Positions 28,101 to 36,731 of a stretch of 64,000 nucleotides of DNA are shown piece by piece (within the stretch, counting starts at the first letter, position 1; every line of letters starts with the position of its first letter). The stretch is taken from the NCBI GenBank assembly GCA_902529805.1, contig CABZXU010000002.1:41001-105000 (forward strand), written 5' to 3'. Below the pieces are notes generated by a model, which saw only the letters and a list, made by a program, of their open reading frames with translations, ran no database searches and was not told where the DNA came from. The position numbers and the translations under genes are program-made. The stretch comes from an uncultured Marinoscillum sp. GTDB lineage: Bacteria; Bacteroidota; Bacteroidia; Cytophagales; MED-G16.

Positions 28101-29892
28101 AAGTAGCTCCTTGTGCAATAGTAAGTGTATTTGCACTTAGATTATAGTCAGTTCCACCACCTGTCGCTGTACCTTGTATATAGGTGGTTAGTACAATATC
28201 TTGTTTAGCAGGATTTGCAACTGTAGCGGTTAAAGTTGCCACTCCACCAGCTTCTGAAATCGTTGGAGAGCTGAGAGATAAAGTTACCTCCTGATAATCA
28301 TCATCTACAATAGTAATAGTTTTCTGTTGGATTCCATTTTCAGCTGCGTTGACAACATAATCGATATCTAATATTACAGTTTCATTTCCCTCTCCAATAA
28401 GATCCTGAACAGAGGTGACCGTTGTCGTTCCAGTAGTTTGTCCTGCAGGTATTGTAATGGTTGGAGAAGCCAAATTATAATCCGTGCCTCCACCCGTTGC
28501 CGTACCTGAAGTGGCAAGACCAACTGTTACGTTATTAGCAAGTGTTGAGCTTAAAGTTGCTGTTACAGTAGAAACAACACCATTTTCACCAATTGAAGCT
28601 GGATTTACTGAAAGTGTTACAGTAGGAAGAGCAATTCCCCAAACTTGGACGCTTCCTTTTCCTCCATTCCACTGAAAATTTCCAATCGCTACTCTATTTC
28701 CTAAATCATTAAGTTGAAGAGAGTTTCCAAATTGAGCTACAGCAGCAGCAGTATCCTCAATATCGGAAACAAAAAGAACCCAAGCACTACCATTCCATTG
28801 AAATACCCTTACTTTCCCTTTCGAAGCATTAGCTTTTGGTGCTCCAATTGCAAGTTTTGTTCCATTAGCATTCAATGAAACAGAATAGCCACTTTCATCT
28901 CCTGCCGCCTGACCATCAATATCAGCACCCATTTGAACCCAAGCACTACCATTCCATTTAAATACTCTTGTGTGTCCTTTGGAGTTATCATGAGCTTTGG
29001 CTCCAATAGCCAATATGTATCCATCTTTACTTAGAGAAACTGAATAGCCACTTTGATCTCCTGTCGCCTGACCATCAATATCAGATCCCATTAGATCCCA
29101 TGAATTACCATTAAGTTTGTATACCCTTACATGACCTTTTGATTGGTCATGCCCAAATGCTCCAACAGCTAGAATAGTTCCATCTCCATTTAAATCTATA
29201 GCAGATCCAAAAATATCACCATTTGTAGTACCAACAATATCTGCACCAAGTTGAGGCCAATTATTTACATCTTTTTTGTATACTCTTACTAATCCTTTTT
29301 TATTATTTGAATTACCAGTATTACTATCATCACCAATTGCTCCACTCGCTACTACTGTTCCATCATCATTAATTGCAACACTATAACCAAATTTATCTCG
29401 AGTTCCTGTACCACTAATTGACTTTTGTAAAGAAAAAGCAGATGGATTCCAAATTTGATGAAAAGAACCTACTTTGTAAATGTATATGTATCCTGTCTTA
29501 GGGTTTGCTACCCAAGAGCCCCCAACAAATGTTTGACCGTCATTACTGATTGCAGCCGCTCTACCAAAATTTTCAAAAAGAGAACCAGCTCCTACCATCC
29601 CTCCTCCTGGATTTGGTTTTTTAGCCCAATCATTACCATCCCATTCTTTTATTGCCAACGAACCACAACCAGAATTACAATTAGATCGAGTTGAATAAGG
29701 TGCGCTAAATAATATTGTATTACCATCACCACTAATTCCTGTTTGCCATCCAAGCTGTCCATTTGCCTGACCACCATTGATACTTGATCCAAGTCTTGCC
29801 CAAGTTTGAGCTTGAGAAAAAGAATAATGCGATGACAAAAAAGAAATTATCACCGTAATTAAAAAACTATATATTTTAAATATTGAATTCAA
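21796..29892 (-). CDS. Giant T9SS-secreted surface protein with propeller, Calx-beta, lectin-like and TSP3 modules
   Basis: 2698 residues. Map: signal peptide 1-27; propeller-like FG-GAP repeats about 28-422 (repeated SGYSVSL..DG..LAIGA, about 53 residues each); ten Calx-beta-type modules starting near 423, 535, 790, 1064, 1176, 1288, 1399, 1513, 1820 and 1930; three C-type-lectin-like inserts (624-776, 894-1051, 2021-2164); a 161-residue insert at 1539-1699; two thrombospondin-3-like Asp-rich calcium stretches (from about 2175 and again near 2360) separated by Ig-like segments; and a type B T9SS sorting domain (2592-2698). The expected role is adhesion or a calcium-rigidified stalk at the cell surface. 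The start is TTG at 29892, overlapping the TetR stop (TTGA) and directly followed by the signal peptide. No PorP/SprF-type partner gene is adjacent. Confidence 0.93.
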   Translation of the reverse strand: MNSIFKIYSFLITVIISFLSSHYSFSQAQTWARLGSSINGGQANGQLGWQTGISGDGNTILFSAPYSTRSNCNSGCGSLAIKEWDGNDWAKKPNPGGGMVGAGSLFENFGRAAAISNDGQTFVGGSWVANPKTGYIYIYKVGSFHQIWNPSAFSLQKSISGTGTRDKFGYSVAINDDGTVVASGAIGDDSNTGNSNNKKGLVRVYKKDVNNWPQLGADIVGTTNGDIFGSAIDLNGDGTILAVGAFGHDQSKGHVRVYKLNGNSWDLMGSDIDGQATGDQSGYSVSLSKDGYILAIGAKAHDNSKGHTRVFKWNGSAWVQMGADIDGQAAGDESGYSVSLNANGTKLAIGAPKANASKGKVRVFQWNGSAWVLFVSDIEDTAAAVAQFGNSLQLNDLGNRVAIGNFQWNGGKGSVQVWGIALPTVTLSVNPASIGENGVVSTVTATLSSTLANNVTVGLATSGTATGGGTDYNLASPTITIPAGQTTGTTTVTSVQDLIGEGNETVILDIDYVVNAAENGIQQKTITIVDDDYQEVTLSLSSPTISEAGGVATLTATVANPAKQDIVLTTYIQGTATGGGTDYNLSANTLTIAQGATSASFTITGVADAIFDNNETIIIRAIPYHNWRNTEPNNKNWGTSTENWVQILEWNAYWNDGGSDGCGTPYCSAPHVVEVDQLINNLANHTYLGQYQGHSYFLNTGLGDWVNAKASVESLGVGYLAEITSAGENNFLDGVINQNTWIGHYQNANYPFYTENNGGKPTAAGLGGWGTASGLATTEDITLTIVDDNIQEVTLSLSSPTIGEAGGVATVTATVANPAKQDIALTIYAYGTATGGGTDYSFAAGSNSSIKTGNGETGMTITIPQGSSTGSFTITGVADNANDDNETVIMRAVPFHSWPNNEPNNSGTEDFVEIRGDIYWNDLRANHERAHVMEVDDQNITNIAGHNHLGIYQGHSYFEHTTMRTWTAARDYALTQGGYLVEVTTKAEHDWLDSKVNNRWIGHYQDKVNEFPHYTENSDGKPWGNNNYSNPNVWPAFNEGLGGWGTVNRLATTEDITLTIVQVPTVTLSVSAASIGENSVVSTVTATLLAVHNADVTVTLAATGTATGGGTDYTLASNTITIAAGQTTGTTTVTAVEDLIDEPDETVIVDIDQVTNGLEVGTQQKTITILDNDDSPTVTLSVNNATIAEAAGASTVTATLNSVSSRQVTVTLAATGTATGGGTDYTLASNTITIPSGQAIGTTTVTAVQDNIDELDETIILDIDQVTNGTENGTQQKTITITDDDDTPTVVLSLVNPVMGEDADVSTLRATINRASSRNVTVNLVLSGTASGGGVDYTISSATITIPAGQLSAIVTATSVDDNIDEPDETIIADIDQVSNAIEVGTQQETITIRDNDPPLVTLSVNNASIAEAGGVSIATATLSNPSNQNNLGVTITLAASGTAAVGGADYNMSSTQIFIPSGQTTGSITITAIADNLVELDETVILDIDQIANGIEDGVQRETITIINEDEPRVTLSVDKSILIEPQQGGGGAAGVVMRKIPIGVKRINVEKPNGGEILDTLNIKKFMQRNMNYDNCSLILELESFDEGIQIYFDNDLLLYFNILHWQNQDQFNQGGKFDLDGDGKWEPLEGEGDPRLIAENGTIRLTAKTLGGQREDVLQYMDDNQPNWAHNAQNINTIQCMNINKIVIGNTDTGGVSKFVTKVIGTAMSASVLSNSANVIASIDNPISKDITVNLITDGLATNGGDYDIVSNSITIPAGSLSSSTSIVLKDDGIYDTNENILVGISSVTNANATIAQPGSSQGFVTINIADAAFGAPEVSMSLDKSIIPESGGVSVLTFTVDEFVSENISISLSTSGTATAAGVDYTLFSPVIIPAGQLTTRVDLKAVEDLIDENNETVIVDISSVTNADELGTQQVAINIIDNDDPPVSLSLFVDKDTISEYNETATVTARLSAVYDQDYNVKLNLAGSATDGLDYNVDSMTITIPNGSISGNFKINSINDLIDDNSEVINVNSNNYVNWSNTHPDDAGVLQNFAYMYINPNGPWADDVDGFSAKHILEYDSLLTNLANYDYLGQYSGHSYFVSKTTSSWSDAKISAQLAGGNLAIIKSYQENKLLDTMTTNLLGNNTTPAWIGLYQDTSDSSYSEPSGGWKWIDGSYLQDIDQVSITIYDVILDNDSDGVIDRIDVDDDNDGILDAFEFTLDDDGDGIPNHFDLDVDDDGCFDVIEAGFTDGDGDGILGDSPVTVDSIGRVISGVDGYTEPVDIDFNLVYDYKEKGGSISIINQPKHIRIIEAKDSIVNIETISDGSAGYLWQVSKDTGKTWEFLASQTSSYFVENAHLDYNGRIFRVFVSTPSFSCGTTIESDTFTITVLPDYERDGIPDEIDLDDDNDGILDTEEGIGDLDGDGIPNYFDLDSDGDGCFDVIEAGFVDEDNDGILGNSPVEVDSEGKVTGTSDGYTKPIDNNFNGTKDYLEPGIEIEILSLFELYNFLVESDTLVLNTEINTGDYTYEWQESKDLGLTWNTISDTLIDGVNYKGINSSELKIYPLEMYMHTYRYKLIIRNSGFICGITITTDESILEVYDKELHVPTGFSPNGDGINDTWRIARLQIYPNNIVKVFNRWGQKVYEKKGYYNEWDGTNIFNSFSSNNIPFLSTLDASPKNTVGNKLPEGTYYYIIDLGDGSDIIKGYVYIKR
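23401..23832 (-). other. Circularly permuted C-type-lectin-like module 3 (residues 2021-2164)
   Basis: The module begins with the normally C-terminal half (YVNW, HPDD, WADD, HILEYD). It then continues with the normally N-terminal half ([45 protein letters not shown]). The usual calcium/sugar motifs EPN and WND are changed here to HPD and WAD, so ligand binding may be altered or lost. It is inserted before the last strand (QVSITIYD) of Calx-beta module 10. Confidence 0.7.
24796..25278 (-). other. Unassigned insert in Calx-beta module 8 (residues 1539-1699)
   Basis: After the opening strand of module 8 and a GGGG linker, about 161 residues do not look like Calx-beta. They include [24 protein letters not shown], a hydrophobic strand pair ([17 protein letters not shown]) and one EF-hand-like loop ([10 protein letters not shown]). 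The Calx-beta pattern resumes near residue 1700 ([13 protein letters not shown]). I do not recognise the fold. Confidence 0.55.
26740..27213 (-). other. Circularly permuted C-type-lectin-like module 2 (residues 894-1051)
   Basis: The first half reads [24 protein letters not shown], with EPN at 902-904 and WND at 920-922. The second half reads [44 protein letters not shown] and GGWG. In ordinary C-type lectin domains the second block precedes the first. It is inserted in Calx-beta module 3, whose closing strand [10 protein letters not shown] follows directly. Confidence 0.75.
27424..27523 (-). repeat. 100-bp near-identical Calx-beta coding repeat, copy A
   Basis: By eye this segment differs from 28195-28294 at only about 5 of 100 positions. 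It encodes the opening strands of Calx-beta module 3. The period between copies is 771 bp (257 codons), so the unit duplicated was a Calx-beta plus lectin-like pair. The lectin parts have diverged far more than the Calx parts. Confidence 0.85.
27565..28023 (-). other. Circularly permuted C-type-lectin-like module 1 (residues 624-776)
   Basis: The first half reads [23 protein letters not shown], with EPN at 631-633 and WND at 654-656. The second half reads [43 protein letters not shown] and GGWG. The joint between halves ([21 protein letters not shown]) links what would be the native C and N termini, which lie side by side in this fold. The first half also has two extra cysteines (GCGTPYC) likely to form a disulfide. 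Confidence 0.75.
28195..28294 (-). repeat. 100-bp near-identical Calx-beta coding repeat, copy B
   Basis: Partner of 27424-27523. It encodes the start of Calx-beta module 2. The near identity next to diverged neighbours suggests recent duplication or gene conversion restricted to the Calx-beta strands. Confidence 0.85.
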
Positions 29893-30488
29893 CTTTTTAA
29901 TTTTTTATATTCTTCAAGACCTTTAGAAGTTAAAATACCTCTCATAAAATGATCAAAAAATTCTAGCTGAACTTTTCTAAAATCATAGTTTTGATAAGGA
30001 AATAAATCTTGATCAAAAGCGATTTCCATTTCTTCAATTCTAAGCTTTGAAAGAATAACTTCATTGACTTCTTCTCTAATAAAACCCTCTTTTTTACCTC
30101 TTTGAATATTCTCAGCAAGACCCTTAAGAAATATCTTATTTTTGTACTCTTTTATAATATTATCTAATGTAGGGTAGTACTTTTTAACATCCTTTACATA
30201 CAAGGGATTCATATCATTAATTGTGGATCTAAAAAATTTAGATAGTTTGATAGAAAATTCAATGGAATTCTTACAAGTATTTTTTAACCTAGTTATTTCA
30301 GTAATGATACCAGAAAAATAAAAGTTTATGGATTCAGTGGCAATGCTTTCTTTGTCTTGAAAATATTTGTAAATAGTTTTTTTAGACATACCGAGTTCAT
30401 TGGAAATATTATCCATAGTAACACCTCTAAGACCATATGTTCTAAAGAGGTTATCAGATTTGTTAATTATTTTCTGTTTTACAGTCAT
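29889..30488 (-). CDS. TetR/AcrR-family transcriptional regulator
   Basis: 199 residues. The N-terminal helix-turn-helix (about 5-50) reads [34 protein letters not shown], a textbook TetR DNA-binding domain. The C-terminal ligand domain is family-variable. It is the first gene of the block with the giant surface protein and the TolC/adaptor/RND pump. TetR genes next to RND pumps normally repress them and respond to a pump substrate. Its TGA overlaps the TTG start of the giant gene. An inverted repeat (30493-30518) lies between a likely -7 element (30530-30537) and the ATG, consistent with autoregulation. Confidence 0.93.
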   Translation of the reverse strand: MTVKQKIINKSDNLFRTYGLRGVTMDNISNELGMSKKTIYKYFQDKESIATESINFYFSGIITEITRLKNTCKNSIEFSIKLSKFFRSTINDMNPLYVKDVKKYYPTLDNIIKEYKNKIFLKGLAENIQRGKKEGFIREEVNEVILSKLRIEEMEIAFDQDLFPYQNYDFRKVQLEFFDHFMRGILTSKGLEEYKKLKS

Positions 30489-30492
30489 TAAG

Positions 30493-30518
30493 GAAACTAT
30501 TTGAGTGTATATCGTTTC
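30493..30518. promoter_or_regulatory. Candidate TetR operator (inverted repeat)
   Basis: The + strand reads GAAACTAT, then 10 bases, then ATCGTTTC: two 8-base arms matching at 7 of 8 positions. It lies 4 bases upstream of the tetR ATG and downstream of a likely -7 element, where a repressor would block transcription. Similar GAAAC half sites occur in front of the TolC gene (within about 21700-21755). Confidence 0.45.
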
Positions 30519-30529
30519 TAAAATTCTAA

Positions 30530-30537
30530 CAAAGATA
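30530..30537 (-). promoter_or_regulatory. Possible -7 element of the tetR-surface protein promoter
   Basis: Reads TATCTTTG on the - strand, matching TAnnTTTG. It ends about 41 bases before the tetR ATG. The candidate operator lies between it and the start codon. Confidence 0.42.
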
Positions 30538-30614
30538 AGAAATCTAAACTTTTATAAAAATCTAGTTATTTATGAAATTTTATAACAAAAATGTGGATAT
30601 GAATTAAAAAAAAT

Positions 30615-30622
30615 TATTTTTG
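30615..30622 (+). promoter_or_regulatory. Possible -7 element of the purL promoter
   Basis: Reads TATTTTTG, matching TAnnTTTG, 15 bases before the purL ATG, which implies a leader of about 10 bases. Motif match only; the region is T-rich, so chance matches are possible. Confidence 0.35.
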
Positions 30623-30637
30623 TTTTTTAGATGACAA

Positions 30638-33600
30638 ATGATATCATTTTTTAAAAAATCTCATAAGTTCTTTTTTGCTGTAGAGCATACAAATATTTTA
30701 CAAAAATCAGATATAAATAAGCTAAAATGGCTTTTTGATAATTCAGAATTAATCAAATCAAAAACCATAAAAGGTAATTTCATAGGACCCATAAAAGAAA
30801 TGATTACTCCATGGAGTACTAATGCTGTTGAAATAGCTGAAAATATAGAAATAAAATCAATAACAAGAATTGAAAAATTGATAAAAAAAGAAGATGAATC
30901 TATTATTGATCCAATGTTAGAACAAATCTATAATAACCCCAACCAAAATATTTTTTATATAGAAAGAAAGGCTGAAAAAATTTTAGAAGTAAAAGATTTA
31001 AAAAAATATAATAAAAAAGAAGGATTGGCATTAAATGAAGAAGAAATTAAATACCTTGAAAACGTTAGTAAAAAAATTAGAAGAAAACTTACTGATAGTG
31101 AAGTATTTGGTTTCTCTCAAGTAAATTCTGAACATTGTAGACATAAGATTTTTAATGGAGCCTTTATAATTGACAATAAAAAGAAGTCAGATTCTTTATT
31201 TGATTTAATAAAAAAACATCAAAAGAAAATAAAAATGAAATTGTATCCGCATACAAAGACAATGTTGCTTTTGTTAATGGTCCAGAAATTGAACTATTTA
31301 CTACAAAAAGTAAAGAAATAGCTGATTTTTATAAAACTTCAAAAATAAAATCAGTTTTATCATTAAAAGCAGAAACTCATAATTTTCCTACTACAGTGGA
31401 ACCATTCAGTGGAGCAGCTACAGGCTCTGGAGGAGAGATAAGAGATAGGATGGCTGGTGGACAAGCTAGTTTCCCATTAGCAGGAACAGCTGTTTACATG
31501 ACCTCATATCCCAGACTGAAAAAATCCAATCTATGGGAAAAAAAAATAACTGAAAGAAAATGGTTGTATCAAAGCCCTCTTGATATTTTGATTAAAGCAT
31601 CCAATGGTGCAAGTGATTATGGAAACAAATTTGGGCAACCATTAATTTGTGGAAGTGTTTTAACCTTTGAACATGAAGAAAATAAACTATCTCATGGCTA
31701 CGATAAAGTTATTATGATGGCTGGAGGAATTGGATTTGGAAATAAAATAAATAGTATAAAAAAGAAAATAAAAAAAGGAGATTGTATTGTAGTGCTTGGA
31801 GGAGATAATTATAGGATTGGCATGGGAGGAAGTTCAGTTTCATCAGTTGCAACAGGAGAATATGGAAATAAAATAGAACTTAACGCAGTCCAAAGAGCAA
31901 ATCCAGAAATGCAAAAAAGAGCTTTTAATGTAATTAGAGCATTAGGAGAAGAAAATATTAACCCTATTCTTTCCATACATGATCATGGAGCTGGAGGCCA
32001 TTTAAATTGTCTTTCAGAGCTGCTAGAAGACTCAGGAGGAGTTATAAATATCAAAAACTTACCTGTTGGAGATCCCACACTCTCAGAAAAAGAAATAATT
32101 GGCAATGAATCTCAGGAAAGAATGGGCTTGATCATCAAAAAAAAGGATTTGAATAAGGTTGCTCTTATAGCAAAAAGAGAAAGATCTCCCTTTTATCATG
32201 TTGGTATAGCAACTGAAGATAATAAACTTATTTTTAAAGGTATTAGGGAAAAAAATCCAATTGATTTGTCTGTTGACGATTTCTTTGGATCATCACCAAA
32301 AACGATTATAAAAGATAAAACTATAAATAATAATTACGAGGCTCCAAAATATCATCAAACCAATTTAATAAAATATTTAGAAAATGTATTGTCAATAGAA
32401 TCTGTTGCTTGTAAAGATTGGCTTACCAATAAAGTTGATAGATGCGTTACTGGAAAAGTAGCTAAACAACAATGTGCTGGTGAAATTCAGCTTCCTTTAA
32501 ATAATGTATCGGTAATGGCATTAGATTTTAAATCGTTAAAAGGAGTAGCTACAAGCATTGGACATGCACCGGTAATGTCACTAATTGATGAAAAAACTGG
32601 ATCTAAAATAGCTATTCTAAAGGCTTTAACTAATATTGTCTGGGCTCCCCTTACAAAAAAGGTAAGTGGAATAAGTCTAAGTGCCAATTGGATGTGGCCT
32701 TGTAAAAACTCAGGTGAAGATACAAGATTGTATAACGCGGTTAAATCAATAAGTGATTTTGCAATATCTTTAGGAATAAACATTCCAACAGGAAAAGATT
32801 CACTATCAATGACTCAAAAATATCCTGATGGAAAATCTGTTCAATCTCCTGGAACCGTTATAATATCAGCTATAGGAGAAGTAAATAATATCAATTCTGT
32901 AATAAGCCCAAATTTAAAATACAAACTCGATACAGAATTAATTTATATTGGCACATCAAAAAATTTATCTTTAGCAGGTAGTGCATTTTCCCAAACTCAA
33001 GGAAATATTGGAGGTGAATTGCCAGAACTTTATAATAGTGATTATATAAAAACACTATTTAATTCTATTCAAAATCTAATTAATGAAAAAAAGATTCTCT
33101 CCGGTCATGATATTTCTTCGGGTGGATTTATAACATCCATATTAGAAATGAATTTTTCTAACAAAAATTACGGGATGGAATTAGATTTAAAGTGTTTTAA
33201 AGAGAATGATTTAGTTAAAATTCTATTTAATGAATCACCAGGTATAATACTTCAAGTCGATTCTGAAACAGCAAATGAATTAAAAAGATCAAAACTAAAA
33301 GTTATCAAATTAGGAAAACCAATATCAAATAGATTATTAACTATAAATCATAATAATACTCAAATCAAACTTGACATTGATTATTTTAGAGATAAATGGT
33401 ACAAGACATCACACTTACTCGATAACTTTCAGACAAAGAAAGAATATAGTAAACTCAGGTTTGAAAATTATAAAAAACAGCCTCTAAAATATTCTTTTCC
33501 AAAAAATTTTGATGGGATAATTTCCAATTTAGAAATTTACAACAACACTAAGCATTACAAACGATCTATAAAAGCCGCTGTAATTAGGGAAAAAGGAATT

Positions 33601-34329
33601 AATAGCGAAAGAGAGATGGCTTACATGTTACACATATCTGGATTTGACGTGAAGGATGTTCATATGACTGATATTGTTAATGGAAAAGAAAATTTAGAAG
33701 ATGTAAATATGATAGTTTTTCCAGGAGGCTTTTCAAACTCTGATGTACTGGGTTCAGCAAAAGGATGGGCTGGAATATTTAAATATAATGCAACTGCAAA
33801 ATCTGCTATTGAAAATTTTTATAATAGATCAGATACTTTAAGTCTAGGAGTTTGCAATGGATGTCAACTAATGATGGAATTGGGATTAATTTATCCTAAC
33901 CTTAAAAAAGATCATCCAAAAATGGAGATGAACAAATCAAATAAATTTGAATGTACATTTTCTGCAGTAAAAATATTAAAGAATTCCTCGGTTATGCTCA
34001 AAAATTTATCAAATACTACTTTGGGAGTATGGTCTGCTCATGGTGAAGGAAAGTTCTACTTTAAAAATAAAGATTATAAATATAATATAGCAGGAAAATT
34101 TCTTTACAATGAATATCCAGGTAATCCTAATGGTTCTGATCAAAATGCTGCAATTTTATATTCTAAAGACGGAAGGCATCTTTCTATGATGCCACATCTA
34201 GAAAGGTCTATTTTTCCTTGGAATTGGGGATACTATGACTACAATAATAGAAATCATGAAATAACACCTTGGATTAAAGCATTTATCAATGCTAGAAAAT
34301 GGTTTGAAAGTAAAAAAAGTAATTATTGA
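30638..34329 (+). CDS. purL: Phosphoribosylformylglycinamidine synthase, large type, split by a -1 frameshift
   Basis: Catalyses FGAR + glutamine + ATP to FGAM in purine synthesis. The ATG at 30638 opens a frame that carries the expected N-terminal sequence (DSEVFGFSQVNSEHCRHKIFNG). Family-like sequence then moves to the -1 frame at about 31216 (TSKENKNEIVSAYKDNVAFVNG, then AETHNFPTTVEPFSGAATGSGGEIRDR). The downstream frame runs to 34329 with the synthetase halves and the C-terminal glutaminase (GVCNGCQLM; HGEGK). Joined, the length is about 1230 residues, normal for large PurL. In frame 0 translation ends at 31321 after 227 residues. The break is one missing base in a 7-A tract: an assembly indel, a real mutation, or slippage. 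All other domains look intact, which argues against an old pseudogene. Confidence 0.93.
31210..31216 (+). other. A AAA AAA tract at the purL frame change
   Basis: In the zero frame the codons are ATA AAA AAA CAT, so the seven A match the -1 slippery heptamer pattern X XXY YYZ. Slipping back one base here gives ACA TCA AAA GAA and restores the family sequence. The only stop in the -1 frame just upstream is the TGA at 31201-31203, so the switch must occur between 31204 and about 31217. Confidence 0.7.
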
Positions 34330-34371
34330 TTATTAATTTAAACTTGTCTTTATTTATTAAAAAAATAAATC

Positions 34372-34379
34372 TACTTTTG
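34372..34379 (+). promoter_or_regulatory. Likely -7 element of the tRNA-Gln/prs promoter
   Basis: Reads TACTTTTG, matching TAnnTTTG, 23 bases before the mature tRNA start. A TTG at 34344-34346 could be the -33 element, though the spacing (25 bases) is slightly long. Confidence 0.45.
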
Positions 34380-34402
34380 TAGCCTAAAAATATTAAGGCT
34401 AA

Positions 34403-34475
34403 TGGCCTATGGTGTAACTGGTAACACGTCTGGTTTTGGTCCAGAAGAGTCTAGGTTCGAGCCCTAGTAGGCCAG
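34403..34475 (+). tRNA. tRNA-Gln (UUG)
   Basis: A complete cloverleaf of 73 nt. The acceptor is TGGCCTA/TAGGCCA (7 perfect pairs). The D arm contains AACTGGTAA. The anticodon stem TCTGG/CCAGA closes the loop TTTTGGT, giving anticodon TTG. The T arm is CTAGG-TTCGAGC-CCTAG and the discriminator is G. CCA is not encoded. It lies just upstream of prs on the same strand and may share a transcript with it. Confidence 0.96.
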
Positions 34476-34489
34476 CTAAATAAATTATA

Positions 34490-35422
34490 ATGAGCTCAGT
34501 CAAAATTTTTTCAGGTAAAAACTCCTTAAAACTTGCAGAAAAAATTGCTTCAAGATTTGGAAAAAGACTTGGAAAAACATCGTCAGGAAAGTTTAGTGAT
34601 GGAGAATTGTTTTTTAGATATACAGAAACAGTTAGAGGATGTGATGTATATATAATTCAATCTACTGTTGATAATTCAGACAGTTTTATGGAATTATTCT
34701 TAATGATTGATGCTGCTAAAAGAGCTAGTGCTAAGCATGTTAATATTGTAATTCCATATTATGGATATGCCAGACAAGATAGAAAAGACAAGCCTAGAAT
34801 AACCATATCATCTAAGTTAATTGCAAATCTTATTACATCAGCTGGGGCATCTCGAGTTGTATCTTGTGATTTGCATGCAGGACAAATTCAAGGTTTTTTT
34901 GATATTCCTTTGGATCATTTACATGGTAGTAGTGTTTTTGTTCCTTATCTAAAAAAACTAAATACAAAAAAATTAATTTTTGGATCTCCAGATGCAGGTG
35001 GAACAGAAAGAGTTAGAGATTATGCTAAATATTTTGATGTTGATTTTGTTATATGTGATAAACATAGAAACAAAGCGAATAAGATTAAGTCGATGCAAGT
35101 TATTGGTGATGTAGAAGGAAAAGATGTTGTATTAGTTGATGATTTAATTGATACAGGTGGTACAATATCAAAAGCATCTAACTTAATTATGGAAAAAGGA
35201 GCAAAATCAGTAAGAGCAATAATTACACATCCAGTCTTGAGTGGCAATGCTGAAGAAAATATTAATTCTTCTTCATTAAAGGAATTAGTAGTAACAGATT
35301 CAATTCCATTAAAATTTAAAAACAAAAAAATTAAAGTATTATCTGTAGCAGGATTATTTGCTAAAGCAATACGTAAGATTCATGAAAATGAATCGACTAG
35401 TTCATTATTTATAAATAGATAA
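34490..35422 (+). CDS. prs: Ribose-phosphate pyrophosphokinase (PRPP synthetase)
   Basis: 310 residues, full length for the class I enzyme. It makes PRPP from ribose 5-phosphate and ATP, the substrate for purine, pyrimidine, His and Trp synthesis. Motifs are FSDGELFFRY near the start, the IPYYGYARQDRK ATP region, VSCDLHAGQIQGFF for metal binding and the PRPP loop VVLVDDLIDTGGT. It follows tRNA-Gln by 14 bases and precedes rplY and pth. Confidence 0.97.
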   Translation: MSSVKIFSGKNSLKLAEKIASRFGKRLGKTSSGKFSDGELFFRYTETVRGCDVYIIQSTVDNSDSFMELFLMIDAAKRASAKHVNIVIPYYGYARQDRKDKPRITISSKLIANLITSAGASRVVSCDLHAGQIQGFFDIPLDHLHGSSVFVPYLKKLNTKKLIFGSPDAGGTERVRDYAKYFDVDFVICDKHRNKANKIKSMQVIGDVEGKDVVLVDDLIDTGGTISKASNLIMEKGAKSVRAIITHPVLSGNAEENINSSSLKELVVTDSIPLKFKNKKIKVLSVAGLFAKAIRKIHENESTSSLFINR

Positions 35423-35434
35423 ATTAAATTAATT

Positions 35435-36151
35435 ATGAAAACAATTGAGATTATAGGGTATAATAGAGCAAATCTCGGAAAAAGTGAGTCAAGGAAACTA
35501 AGAAACGATGGGAATGTTCCTTGTGTAGTTTACGGAGGAAAAAAACAAATACATTTTCATTCTCCAATGATTCTTTTTAGAGAACTAATTTATTCTCCAG
35601 GAGCAAATTTTATAGAACTAAATATAGAAGGTGAGAAAATTAAAGCAATCTTACAAGATGTTCAGTTTCATCCAGTAAGTGATATAATACTTCATGCTGA
35701 TTTCCTAGAGCTTAATGAGGAGAAATTGATCAAAATGGAAATACCAGTAAGTTTTACTGGAGATGCTCCAGGTGTACAACAAGGAGGAAAAATTTTAACA
35801 AGATTGAGAAAACTAACTGTGAGTTCACTTCCAAAAAATATGCCTGAATTTATAAAAATAGATATAAGCGAGCTAGAGTTAGGAAAAAGTATTAAAGTAG
35901 GAGATTTAGAAGAAAAAGAATATGATATTGTAAATAGTCCTTTAGTTAGTATTGTTTCTGTTAATATTCCAAGAGTAACTCTACCTACTGAAGAAGAAGA
36001 AGAAGAAGGTGCTGAAGGAGAAGAAGGTGCTGAAGGAGAAGAAGGTGCTGAAGATGGAAAAGAGAAGCCAACTGAAACAAAAGAAGGAGAAAGTAATGAT
36101 AAAAAAGATGATAAAACTACAGAAGGTAATGAAGCTGACAAAAAGGATTAA
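35435..36151 (+). CDS. rplY: 50S ribosomal protein L25 (CTC type) with acidic repeat tail
   Basis: 238 residues. The N-terminal L25 domain (about 1-90, with RNDGNVPCVVYGGKK and ILHADFLELNEEK) binds 5S rRNA; the TL5/CTC-type C-terminal beta domain (about 95-180) follows. A final stretch of about 55 residues is almost only E, G, A, D and K, encoded by an 18-bp tandem repeat. Acidic tails are usual in Bacteroidota L25, but the tail here is repeat-encoded and so could vary in length. It is adjacent to prs and pth, the common order for this gene. Confidence 0.95.
   Translation: MKTIEIIGYNRANLGKSESRKLRNDGNVPCVVYGGKKQIHFHSPMILFRELIYSPGANFIELNIEGEKIKAILQDVQFHPVSDIILHADFLELNEEKLIKMEIPVSFTGDAPGVQQGGKILTRLRKLTVSSLPKNMPEFIKIDISELELGKSIKVGDLEEKEYDIVNSPLVSIVSVNIPRVTLPTEEEEEEGAEGEEGAEGEEGAEDGKEKPTETKEGESNDKKDDKTTEGNEADKKD
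36005..36053 (+). repeat. 18-bp in-frame tandem repeat in the rplY tail
   Basis: The unit gaaggtgctgaaggagaa occurs about 2.7 times and encodes E-G-A-E-G-E. It follows a (gaa)n run starting near 35990. As an in-frame repeat it could expand or contract without breaking the protein. Confidence 0.85.
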
Positions 36152-36168
36152 GTATATAATTTGATTCC

Positions 36169-36726
36169 ATGAAGTTTTTAATCATTGGATTAGGTAATGT
36201 TGGAGAAAAGTACGAACTAACAAGACATAACATAGGATTTCTTATTTTAGATTACTTTAGCAATAAATTTAAAAATAAATTTTTAACTGAAAGGTATGGT
36301 CAATATACTAGGTTAAAGATTAAAGGTAGAAATATTCATTTGTTAAAACCAAATACTCTGATGAACTTAAGTGGTAAAGCTGTAAGTTATTGGATGAATA
36401 AGTTAAAAATTAGAAAAGAAAATTTACTTATTCTAGTTGATGACTTGAATCTTCCTTTTGGAAAAAAAAGACTTAAAAAAAAGGGGTCAGATGGTGGTCA
36501 TAATGGTTTAAAAAGTATTGATAATTCTTTAGGATCCAATGAATACTCTAGGTTAAGATTTGGAATTGGTGGTGAATTTATCAAGGGAAATCAGTCAAAT
36601 TATGTGCTTGAAAATTTTTCAAAGTCTGAGTTAGAAAATATTGAAGATCAAATTCAAGAAAGCTTAAAAATAATTGAGGGGTTTTGTTTTGAAGGAATTG
36701 AAAAAACAATGAATAAATTCAATTAA
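36169..36726 (+). CDS. pth: Peptidyl-tRNA hydrolase
   Basis: 185 residues. It frees tRNA from prematurely released peptidyl-tRNA. Family motifs: GLGNVGEKYELTRHNIGF at the start, with the catalytic His in TRHNIGF; LLKPNTLMNLSGKAV; ILVDDLNLPFG; and KGSDGGHNGLKSID. It is the last gene of the prs-rplY-pth run and faces metG with only 5 bases between stop codons. Confidence 0.96.
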   Translation: MKFLIIGLGNVGEKYELTRHNIGFLILDYFSNKFKNKFLTERYGQYTRLKIKGRNIHLLKPNTLMNLSGKAVSYWMNKLKIRKENLLILVDDLNLPFGKKRLKKKGSDGGHNGLKSIDNSLGSNEYSRLRFGIGGEFIKGNQSNYVLENFSKSELENIEDQIQESLKIIEGFCFEGIEKTMNKFN

Positions 36727-36731
36727 CTAAC

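Noticed and set aside
22500..29200. Regularly spaced similar DNA segments that could suggest a CRISPR or satellite array
   Set aside because: The spacing is a multiple of three, the copies stay in one open frame, and they translate to Calx-beta or propeller repeats, so they are coding repeats.
30638..34329. Reading purL as two separate genes (a small subunit plus a large one, as in PurS/PurL systems)
   Set aside because: The first frame carries the N-terminal domain of large PurL, not PurS, and the missing residues continue without a gap in the -1 frame.
35692..36141. A 149-codon Ser/Pro-rich open frame on the - strand
   Set aside because: It is antisense to rplY and arises from the GAA/GCT repeat tail; its composition is low-complexity and it has no family signal.
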